Assembly: GCA_017510245.1 (NCBI GenBank)
Contig: JAFWNQ010000001.1
Location: 1 to 36,543 of the forward strand
Direction: 5' to 3'
Source of the DNA: Clostridia bacterium
Lineage (GTDB): Bacteria > Bacillota > Clostridia > TANB77 > CAG-508
Length of the DNA: 36,543 nt
The translations under genes and the position numbers were made by a program. Positions 25,813 through 34,200 of this stretch are shown in pieces (positions within the stretch are counted from its first letter, which is position 1; every line of letters begins with the position of its first letter). The notes under the pieces are model-generated. The model saw nothing but the letters and a program-made list of their open reading frames with translations. It had not been told where the DNA came from and did no database searches.

Positions 25813-26553
25813 ATGAGAAGATATGTAATAGCAGGAAATTGGAAAATGAATATGCTGCCAAATGAAGCAATTGAATTTATGAATACATTGGCACCAATGG
25901 TAAAAGATACAAAAAATGAAGTAATAATATGTGCTCCTTTTACTGACTTGTTCTATACTATATTATCAGCTCAACAAACTAATATTCATGTTGGTGCACA
26001 AAATATGCATTGGGAAGAAAGTGGAGCCTATACTGGAGAAGTTTCACCTAATATGCTAAAATGTATAAATACAGAATATGTCATTATAGGACACTCAGAA
26101 AGAAGGCAATACTTCAATGAAACTGATGAAACAGTTAATAAAAAAGTCAAAGCAGCATTAAAGCATGGACTAAAACCGATTGTTTGTGTAGGTGAAACTC
26201 TTGAACAAAGAGAAGCTGGTCAAACAGTTGATCTAATAACAGGACAAGTAGAAAAGGGATTAGCTGGACTTACTGCTGAAGACCTAGACAATGTTATAAT
26301 AGCTTATGAGCCAATTTGGGCAATTGGTACAGGCAAAACAGCAACTAATGAGGAGGCTAATGAAGCAATAAAAGAAATTAGAAATAAAGTCAGAGAAGAA
26401 TTCAATACAGATGATATTACAATTTTATATGGTGGAAGTTGTAATGATAAAAATGCTAAAGAATTATTTTCAATGTCGGATATAGATGGTGGACTAGTTG
26501 GTGGTGCAAGCCTTAAAGCAGAACAATTTGAAAAAATAGTAAACTTTAATTAG
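25813..26553 (+). CDS. tpiA: Triosephosphate isomerase
   Basis: A 246-residue TIM barrel converting dihydroxyacetone phosphate and glyceraldehyde-3-phosphate. Key residues: GNWKMN with the catalytic Lys near the N-terminus, IGHSERR with the catalytic His, YEPIWAIGTGKTA with the catalytic Glu and flexible loop, and the phosphate-binding 'YGGS' and 'GGLVGGASL' near the end. AAAGGAG precedes the ATG. Third gene of the glycolytic block; a hairpin terminator follows at 26563. Confidence 0.98.
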   Translation: MRRYVIAGNWKMNMLPNEAIEFMNTLAPMVKDTKNEVIICAPFTDLFYTILSAQQTNIHVGAQNMHWEESGAYTGEVSPNMLKCINTEYVIIGHSERRQYFNETDETVNKKVKAALKHGLKPIVCVGETLEQREAGQTVDLITGQVEKGLAGLTAEDLDNVIIAYEPIWAIGTGKTATNEEANEAIKEIRNKVREEFNTDDITILYGGSCNDKNAKELFSMSDIDGGLVGGASLKAEQFEKIVNFN

Positions 26554-26562
26554 AAAAAGCTA

Positions 26563-26602
26563 AAGGTTGTCAACAGAGTATATTCTCTTTGACAACTTTT
26601 TA
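26563..26602 (+). terminator. Terminator after tpiA
   Basis: GTTGTCAA (26566-26573) pairs with TTGACAAC (26589-26596), with an inner AGAG/CTCT stem across a bulged C, then TTTTT. The right arm TTCTCTTTGACA matches a stretch of the gap terminator. Confidence 0.85.
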
Positions 26603-26688
26603 CCGAAAACTGTTGATGTATTATATATGATTGTTACAAATTTGAAGCAGTTATAGCTATTGAAAATGAAAGGACTTAATAACAAATA

Positions 26689-28215
26689 ATGAAAAATAAT
26701 GTCACAATGCTTATGATACTAGATGGATATGGAAATAGTTCAAACAAAAATGGAAATGCATTAGCTAATTCAAGAAAACCAAATATTGACAAACTATTGT
26801 CATCATATCCAACTGCGGAAATTGACATAAGAGAAGAATTGACAGAATCTAAAAAAACGGGTGACTCTGAAAATGGGAACGCTTGTATTGGAGCTGGAAG
26901 AGTTGTTAATATGGATATAACAAGGATTACAAAATCTATTGAAGATGGAGACTTTTTTAGTATTCCAGAGTTGGTTAATGCTATAGATATTTGTAAGGAA
27001 AACAACTCAAAATTACATATTATGGGTCTTTTATCTGATGCAGGAGTTCATAGTCATCAAAGACACTTATATGCATTATTAGAATTGGCTAAAAGAAAAG
27101 GTTTTGATAATGTATTTGTACATTGCTTTATGGATGGAAGAGACTCTTTGCCTGCTTCAGGTGAAGGATATATACAAAAACTTGAAGAAACTATGAAAGA
27201 AAAGGGAGTTGGAAAAATTGCAACAATTTGTGGACGATACTATGCAATGGACAGAGACAACAACTGGAATAGAGAACAAAAAGTATATGATGCAATAGTT
27301 AGTGGTAAAGGAGAAACTTCAACATCAGCTATACAAGCAATTGAAAGTTCATATCAAAAGGAGATCTTCGATGAATTTGTTGAACCAACAGTGATATGTA
27401 ATGGAGAAAAGCCAGTTGCAACAATCGAAGATGGTGATTCGATAATATTTTACAATTATAGGGCAGATAGAATGAGACAGCTAACAAAAGCAGTAGCAGA
27501 TTCAAATTTTAAAGAATTCAAAACTAAAAAAATGAAATTAAATATTGTAACAATGACAGAGTATGATAATTCAATTCCAAGCATAGACAGTGCATTCAAA
27601 AAAGAAAAGATATATAATACTCTTGGAGAGTGTATTAGTAAAAAAGGACTGAAGCAATTAAGAATATCAGAAACTGAAAAATATGCAGACATTTCTTATT
27701 TTTTTAATTGCGGAATAGAGAAGAATTATGATGGTGAGGATAGGATACTAGTTAATTCAAAAAAGGTTCAAACATATGATTTAAAACCGGAAATGAGTGC
27801 ATATGAAGTTACTGACGAAGCAATAAAAGCAATAAAAGAAGAAAAATATGACTTTATTTTATTAAACTTTGCAAATATGGACATGGTGGGTCATACTGGA
27901 AATATAAGAGCAACTGAAAAATCAATAGAAGTAATAGATGAGTGTGTTGGAAAAATAATTGATACTTTAAATGATTACAATGGTATATGTTTAATTACAT
28001 CTGATCATGGAAATGCTGAACAAATGATAGATTACAAAACGGGAGAACCCTATACAGCGCATACAGACAATTCAGTTCCAGTTATTTTATATGGGATGAA
28101 AAAAACAAAAATACAAAATGGTAAATTAACTGATATAGCTCCAACATTATTAGATATAATGAATATTGATAAGCCAAAAGAAATGACAGGAAGAAGCCTA
28201 TTAATAAAAAACTAA
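26689..28215 (+). CDS. gpmI: 2,3-bisphosphoglycerate-independent phosphoglycerate mutase
   Basis: A 508-residue metal-dependent enzyme of the alkaline-phosphatase superfamily that interconverts 3- and 2-phosphoglycerate. Visible are ILDGYG with the metal-binding Asp12, the nucleophile Ser60 in GDSENGNACIGAGR, 'GVHSHQRHLYALL', 'FMDGRDSLP', 'GRYYAMDRDNNW', 'YRADRMRQL', 'SDHGNAEQM' and 'HTDNSVPVILYG'. Length is normal. The segment around Ser60 departs from the usual GNSEVGHLNIGAGR: the conserved His is Asn here and the preceding GLPEGQM is missing. AAAGGA lies about 14 bases before the ATG, which is long. Completes the glycolytic block without enolase or pyruvate kinase in the window. Confidence 0.94.
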   Translation: MKNNVTMLMILDGYGNSSNKNGNALANSRKPNIDKLLSSYPTAEIDIREELTESKKTGDSENGNACIGAGRVVNMDITRITKSIEDGDFFSIPELVNAIDICKENNSKLHIMGLLSDAGVHSHQRHLYALLELAKRKGFDNVFVHCFMDGRDSLPASGEGYIQKLEETMKEKGVGKIATICGRYYAMDRDNNWNREQKVYDAIVSGKGETSTSAIQAIESSYQKEIFDEFVEPTVICNGEKPVATIEDGDSIIFYNYRADRMRQLTKAVADSNFKEFKTKKMKLNIVTMTEYDNSIPSIDSAFKKEKIYNTLGECISKKGLKQLRISETEKYADISYFFNCGIEKNYDGEDRILVNSKKVQTYDLKPEMSAYEVTDEAIKAIKEEKYDFILLNFANMDMVGHTGNIRATEKSIEVIDECVGKIIDTLNDYNGICLITSDHGNAEQMIDYKTGEPYTAHTDNSVPVILYGMKKTKIQNGKLTDIAPTLLDIMNIDKPKEMTGRSLLIKN

Positions 28216-28254
28216 TGTTTTTGCATTTTTATTAGGGAAAGGAAACACAAGAAC

Positions 28255-28848
28255 ATGCAAAATGGGGTGAAAAAACTATATGGAAAAATTCAAAAAACTT
28301 TGATTTCACTCATTCCAGAAAATTGGAAGAGTATTTATCTTTATGCCTCTGTCATTAATGGTAGAAATGGAGAAATGTATTTTTATTATTATCCTAAGAA
28401 AATAATAAAGTCAAAACCAATAAATTGTTATGAGGTGGCAAGCAAGTTTGGAATTGATGAAACAAAGTATAATAGAAGACTTAAAAAATTATATGAACAT
28501 ATTAAAGAGTTAAATACATATGCATTTCCAAGATGGACAAATATTACAATAATAATTAAAAACAATACATTTACGATTGAGTATAAATATAATAGATTAG
28601 TTAATTCACATTATAATGATGAAGAAAGAAGAATAATATGGTGCTATAAATACTTAAACACACCTATTGAAAGTTTAAGTATTAAAGATAGGGCATTAAT
28701 TGATACATATAAAGAAGACTCAGATATAAAACCAACAATATATACAGAGTTTTTGAGTTCAACAATGCATGATAAAGATAGCAAAAGTGAAGAACAAGAA
28801 AATGATATAGAAGATAATAAAATATTAAATCAAATATTAAAATATTAG
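28255..28848 (+). CDS. YezG family immunity-like protein
   Basis: A 197-residue protein resembling the YezG/DUF600 family: 'LISLIPENWKSIYLYASVI' at the N-terminus, 'GEMYFYYYP', 'KFGIDETKYNRRLKKLYEHIKEL' and 'WTNITIIIKNNTFTIEYKY' followed by 'IIWCYKYL'. YezG-type proteins are antitoxins that neutralise secreted LXG nuclease toxins such as YeeF. Here there is no toxin gene on either side, and the protein carries an extra acidic, disordered C-terminal extension of about 40 residues. It lies between gpmI and the iron-sulfur scaffold gene, probably in the same transcript. It may be an orphan immunity gene or may have taken a housekeeping role. GGGAAAGGAAAC precedes the ATG. Confidence 0.75.
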   Translation: MQNGVKKLYGKIQKTLISLIPENWKSIYLYASVINGRNGEMYFYYYPKKIIKSKPINCYEVASKFGIDETKYNRRLKKLYEHIKELNTYAFPRWTNITIIIKNNTFTIEYKYNRLVNSHYNDEERRIIWCYKYLNTPIESLSIKDRALIDTYKEDSDIKPTIYTEFLSSTMHDKDSKSEEQENDIEDNKILNQILKY

Positions 28849-28870
28849 AAATAAGCAAGGAGGAAGACTA

Positions 28871-29563
28871 ATGGATTATTCAAAACAAGTTGATGATATG
28901 TGTATAGTAAGGCAAGGAGCTAATCACGGTGCAGCACCTATTCCTGAAGAAGGAAAATGGGTTCAAGCAAAAGAAATAAAAGATATTTCTGGATTAACTC
29001 ATGGTATAGGATGGTGTGCGCCTCAACAAGGTGGATGTAAGCTTACACTTAATATAAAAGATGGAATAATAGAAGAGGCATTAGTTGAAACAATAGGATG
29101 TTCAGGAATGACACAATCTGCTGCAATGGCAGGTGAAATCTTGACAGGAAAGACAATATTAGAAGCATTGAATACAGATTTAGTATGTGATGCTATTAAT
29201 GTTGCAATGAGAGAATTATTTTTACAAATAGTTTATGGTCGTTCTCAATCAGCATTTTCAGAAGGCGGATTGGTAGTTGGAGCAGGAATGGATGATTTAG
29301 GAAAAGGACATAGATCTCAAATAGGAACAATTTATTCAACAAAACTAAAAGGCGCAAGATATTTAGAAGTTACAGAGGGATATATTACAAAACAAGCTTT
29401 AGATGAAAATGACGAAATAATTGGATATGAAGCACTAAACTTTGGAAAAATGATGGATTTTATTAAAGAAGGAATGGAACCAAAGGAAGCACTAGAAAAG
29501 GCAACAGGCAGATATGGTAGATTTGATGATGCCGCAAAAATAATTGATCCAAGACGTGACTAA
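28871..29563 (+). CDS. NifU/IscU-like iron-sulfur scaffold-type protein
   Basis: A 230-residue protein whose middle resembles NifU/IscU scaffolds: 'GGCKLTLNIKDGIIEEALVE' (Cys56) followed by the 'GCSGMTQSAAMAGEILTGKT' motif (Cys77), with further Cys at 11, 49 and 106. The third scaffold Cys position corresponds roughly to Cys106. The C-terminal 80 residues are an extra domain not present in plain IscU. The family, recorded as iron-sulfur cluster assembly scaffold-like protein, regularly precedes a GGGtGRT gene as here. Its exact function is unknown; the sequence supports metal or cluster binding only indirectly. AAGGAGGAAG precedes the ATG, and the next gene starts 45 bases later. Confidence 0.8.
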   Translation: MDYSKQVDDMCIVRQGANHGAAPIPEEGKWVQAKEIKDISGLTHGIGWCAPQQGGCKLTLNIKDGIIEEALVETIGCSGMTQSAAMAGEILTGKTILEALNTDLVCDAINVAMRELFLQIVYGRSQSAFSEGGLVVGAGMDDLGKGHRSQIGTIYSTKLKGARYLEVTEGYITKQALDENDEIIGYEALNFGKMMDFIKEGMEPKEALEKATGRYGRFDDAAKIIDPRRD

Positions 29564-29608
29564 AGTTAGATTTAAGTTTTATGAATAATAAATATAGGAG
29601 GAATAATA

Positions 29609-30610
29609 ATGGCAGTTACATTTGAAGGTTATGAAAGAAGAATAAATCAAATAAATCCTGTTCTTGAAAAATACGGAATAAATGGATTGGAAGAAGCAAG
29701 AGAGATTTGTAAAGAAAAAGGATTTGATCCAGTAGAAATGGTAAAAGGAGTACAGCCAATATGCTTTGATAACGCATGCTGGGCATATACTCTTGGAGCA
29801 GCAATAGCAATTAAACAGGGTAAAACAAAAGCAGCAGATGCAGCAAAAGCAATAGGAGAAGGATTACAAGCTTTTTGTGTCCCAGGGTCTGTTGCAGATG
29901 AAAGAAAAGTAGGTTTAGGACATGGAAATTTAGCTTCAATGCTTTTAAGTGAAGAAACTGAGTGTTTTTGCTTCTTAGCAGGACATGAAAGTTTTGCAGC
30001 AGCAGAAGGTGCAATTGGAATTGCAAAATCTGCAAACAAAGTAAGAACAAAACCATTGAAAGTCATATTAAATGGTTTAGGAAAAGATGCTGCAAAAATC
30101 ATTTCTAGATTTAATGGATTTACATATGTAAAGACAGATTTTGATTATTTTACAAGTGAATTAAAAATCGTTGAAGAAACAAGATATTCACAAGGTGAAA
30201 GAGGAGAAGTAAGATGCTATGGAGCCAACGATGTTAGAGAAGGAGTAGCAATAATGCAACATGAAAATGTTGATGTTTCTATAACTGGAAATTCTACAAA
30301 TCCAACTAGATTCCAACATCCTGTAGCAGGAACATATAAAAAAGTATGTGAGGAAACTGGAAAGAAGTATTTTTCTGTAGCATCTGGAGGTGGGACTGGA
30401 AGAACACTACATCCAGATAATATGGCAGCAGGTCCAGCATCTTATGGAATGACAGATACAATGGGAAGAATGCACTCTGATGCTCAGTTTGCTGGTTCAT
30501 CATCAGTACCAGCACATGTTGATATGATGGGATTAATTGGAATGGGCAATAACCCAATGGTTGGAGCAACAGTTTCAATAGCAGTTGCAGTTGAAGAAGC
30601 AATGAAATAA
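29609..30610 (+). CDS. GGGtGRT family protein
   Basis: A 333-residue protein of a family named after the motif GGGTGRT, seen here at residues 260-266 (SVASGGGTGRTLHPDN). It has several Cys residues (34, 52, 57, 90, 119, 121, 203, 247), many Gly/Ala-rich helices and 'GLGHGNLASMLL', consistent with a soluble enzyme, but no function is established. It is consistently paired with the NifU-like gene upstream, suggesting that the cluster assembled by that protein is used here. RBS AGGAGG. Terminator at 30613. Confidence 0.88.
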   Translation: MAVTFEGYERRINQINPVLEKYGINGLEEAREICKEKGFDPVEMVKGVQPICFDNACWAYTLGAAIAIKQGKTKAADAAKAIGEGLQAFCVPGSVADERKVGLGHGNLASMLLSEETECFCFLAGHESFAAAEGAIGIAKSANKVRTKPLKVILNGLGKDAAKIISRFNGFTYVKTDFDYFTSELKIVEETRYSQGERGEVRCYGANDVREGVAIMQHENVDVSITGNSTNPTRFQHPVAGTYKKVCEETGKKYFSVASGGGTGRTLHPDNMAAGPASYGMTDTMGRMHSDAQFAGSSSVPAHVDMMGLIGMGNNPMVGATVSIAVAVEEAMK

Positions 30611-30612
30611 AA

Positions 30613-30644
30613 TAAAAAGAACGATTTAAAATCGTTCTTTTTTA
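30613..30644 (+). terminator. Terminator after the GGGtGRT gene
   Basis: AAAAGAACGAT pairs with ATCGTTCTTTT, followed by a T run, immediately after the stop codon. The rest of the gap to 30765 holds no gene I can support. Confidence 0.88.
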
Positions 30645-30765
30645 TTCTATTTTCCTATAAATTTAGCGAAAACGAACAATTTAGTGCAGACTTTGTATTA
30701 GCTCTATTCTTTTTCATTCTAAAAAATCCTGCTATTGTTCTTTATAAATGACCTAGTTATTCTAA

Positions 30766-31053
30766 TTAATGATTATTTGAAGTTTCAACATTTGTATCTG
30801 CTGTCTCAGATGTTGAAGAAGCTTCAATACTTGAATCTGCTAATTCAGGTACTTCAACGTTAGGTTCTGATAATTCAGGTGTTTCAGTAGTTTCTATTTC
30901 ATTTTCATTAGATTCTGATTCATGCCTTTTATTTTCTTCATTCACGCGTCTTTGTTCTTTTCTTCTTTCTTCTTCAACTGGCTCATCATTTTTTCTGCGT
31001 TCGTCTTTTCTTCTATCATCAAACATATTTCCATTATCATCTACAATAATCAT
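30766..31053 (-). CDS. Small charged, disordered protein
   Basis: A 95-residue protein I do not recognise. After IIVDDNGNMF come several repeats of the type DDRRKDERRK...EERRKEQRR (about residues 12-40). A long acidic Ser/Thr/Glu tail follows (ETTETPELSEP... NVETSNNH). No hydrophobic segment or Cys is present. The basic/acidic block layout suggests an intrinsically disordered protein that binds RNA, a polyanion or a membrane, but nothing shows which. ATG 31053 has AGAGGTG 7 bases upstream; a TTG two codons earlier is possible. It is transcribed alone, divergent from the alpha-2-macroglobulin gene. Confidence 0.68.
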   Translation of the reverse strand: MIIVDDNGNMFDDRRKDERRKNDEPVEEERRKEQRRVNEENKRHESESNENEIETTETPELSEPNVEVPELADSSIEASSTSETADTNVETSNNH

Positions 31054-31084
31054 AATCAATCACCTCTCAAAAAATATTAAACAA

Positions 31085-31113
31085 AGTATATCATACTAAG
31101 TAAATTAATTCAA
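31085..31113 (-). promoter_or_regulatory. Promoter of the small disordered protein gene
   Basis: Minus strand: TTGAAT (31113-31108), 17-base spacer, TATACT (31090-31085), with the extended TGA before the -10 box. Confidence 0.75.
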
Positions 31114-31203
31114 TAGATAAATATATGATTTTTTTTCTTTAATTATTTTATTTTTTGTTATTATGTGTTATAAATATTGTATAAAAATTAAAGGAGGAAT
31201 CTA

Positions 31204-34200
31204 ATGAAGAAAAAAATTGCAAAAATAATTGGAATAATAATATTCCTAATACTTATTGTTGTGGGAATATATAACTCTTATTATTGGATTGTAAGTGGAA
31301 AACAGAATATTAGAATTAGTACATCAACAAATGCTTATGTAAATAGTGATTTATATGTTTCTATAATTGCTCAAAAGGACAAAACTGATTTAGAAACTAA
31401 ATCACAAATAGAATTACTTGATTCAAAAGGAAAAAGAGTTAAAAATGTAAATGTTAAATATGATGGAAACAATGCTATATTAAGTATTCCAGACATTGAA
31501 AAAGGTACATATTATATAAAAGCAACTGTATCAAGTAAAGCTGGAAAGGACCAAATCGAAAAAGAAATATATTTATCTGAATCTAAACAAGAAAACACAA
31601 TTATTAATTTAGATAAAGGAATATACAAACCTGGAGACACAGTTAACTATAGAGCCCTTTTAACTAAAAAAGAGAACGATGAGCCTGTAAATAGTAATGT
31701 GAATATTAGTATTTATGATGGGAATGATAATAGGGTATATAATGAAGACGTTACTACATCAGAATATGGAATTGTTAGTGGCAGCTTCAAGTTAGCAGAT
31801 GAAGTTAATAGTGGACTATATAAACTTACAGTAAAAACGAAAAGTAGTGAAACAGTAAAACAATTTAAAGTTAATCCATATATTACTCCAAAATACGAAG
31901 TAAAAATAAATTATGACAAAGAGAATTATATAGTAGGAGATACTGCTAAGATTAATATTAATACAAAATACTTTTTTGGAGAGATAGCTCAGAATACTCA
32001 AATTAAAGTTTTTATTGATGACAATGAATACAAGACTTTAAAAACAGATGAACAAGGGAATGCTAGTGTTGATTATAAAATTAATGGAGCGAAAGAATAC
32101 AAAGTAAAAGTTGAAGCTGTAGATTCTTCAAATTACTATGTAGAAGAAAATAGTAGTTTTACAGCTGGCACAGATATTTTTGAAATAAAACTTATGCCTG
32201 AATATGGAAATTTGGTTTCAAACACAAAGAACAATGTATACGTGTTTACTAATAAGACAGATGGAACTCCATTAAAAGCTTATGTAACTGTATCATCTGA
32301 CAAATTTACTAAACAAATAGCAACAGATGAAAATGGTATAGGAAGCTTTCAAATAGATGTAGAACAATCAAGAACTAGTAGTAATTATTATAACTCAGAA
32401 TATTACAATAATTATACTAAGAATAATCCTAAAAAAACATTCACAATAAATGCTCAAGATGAAATTGGAAACAAAGTAAATAAAAGCGAAAGCATTGAGA
32501 TAGAACAGAAGGCTATTTTAGTATCTACTGACAAAGTAAAATATAGACAAGGTGAAGATATAAAGATAAAAACTATTTCAGATAATGAAAATGCATATAA
32601 TATTTATTTCTTCAAAAACAATAAATTAATTAAAATGATTACTTCAGATTCTAGTGAAACTACAGTTAATTTAGATAATACATATGGACTAATAGATGTG
32701 TATGTAACAAAAAACAATGGATCTAATGGTAGTGGAAGTTATGGAGGAATAGTAAGTAGAGCTTATTATCCGGATAGTGCAGGCTTTAAAAGAACAATTT
32801 TTATAAAACCAGACAAAGAACTGAAAATTAATTTAGCAACAGATAAAGACGAGTATAAGCCAGGAGAAAACATTTCTATTTCAATAAATACTTCTGATGA
32901 GAAGAATTCAAATGCAGAAAGTGCTTTGCTTGTAAGTATGCTTGACAATGCAGTTTTAAATCTAGCAAGTAATGATTTATCAATAGATAACATAAAAATG
33001 GCTTTACAAGACATAAAATTTACGGATGAATTAGATGCTGCAACATTGTATTCTAGTATAATAAATGACAATTCTGAACAAACTATTATGGCATTATTAT
33101 TAAAACAAAGTGATAGGAATATAAGTGTTTCCGAGACGAGCCAAGTTAATTATGAAAAAGAAGAAAAATCAGCTTTAATAACAATAATATCATTATCAAT
33201 AGTTGTAATTATAACATTAATATATCTAAGTATTAGATTTAAAAAATTCAGAAATCTAATGAAACATATAATCACTTTTTTAATATTAGATTTTGCATTA
33301 TTAATATTAATTTATACGATTTCAGAAGAAGTATTATGGAACAGATATAGTGAAGTAAACCCGGTAGCAGTATGTATAGCTAGTACTATAGTTAGCTTAC
33401 TACTATATATCCCTTTAATATCAAGAATAAATGATAAATTATATAGAACTTCAATTTCAATTGTAATAACAGTAGGACTGTCTACCTTGCTACTATTCTT
33501 ATTTGAATTTTTTGTTGTGGAATTAGAGATTTCTCCACTTCCAATTTTGTTCATAATTGGAATATTGTTTGTTATAGGAGTTATAGTATTAAGAGTTGGC
33601 GAGATTAAGAATACTAGAATAAGCAAATACAGTAATAAAATAACAAAAGAACTTATATTTATGTTAAAATTTATGGGAGCTTTAATATTATCATCAATAA
33701 TAAGCATAGCTGCTGGCGTGTTTATTTCGAGGATATTTAGAATATATGATACTGAATTTATTTTTAGTATTATAATTATTCTAACATATGTGCTCAATTA
33801 TCTATTCAACAATTTGAAAAGTAATAATGAAAAACAAAAAAATGGAACAAGTATTGGTTTAATTGTTTTATCATTTTTTGCAATTATTGGAGTATTGGGA
33901 ACAATGTTTTTAATGCTTTTCATAATTACTGGTGCATCTTCTTCAACTGTAAAGAGAGCTAATCTTAATAGTGCCGAAAGTAATTACGAAGACTTTATGG
34001 GTGGAGGTATTCCAACACCTGGTGCTGCTAGTGCATCAGCAGAATCTAAATCATCTCTTACAGATGGAGCATCTTCTCTAGTTGGTGAAGTTGAAGATAT
34101 GATGTCTTCAAGTAAAAAATCAAGAAATACAAATGAGATAACAAATGAGACTCAAGAAACAGCTAAAGAAGAGAATAATACTGAAGTTGATGAGAATGTT

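Noticed and set aside
29616..30602. Several Leu-rich minus-strand frames opposite the GGGtGRT gene.
   Set aside because: They are low-complexity antisense of Ala/Gly/Lys codons with no start signals.
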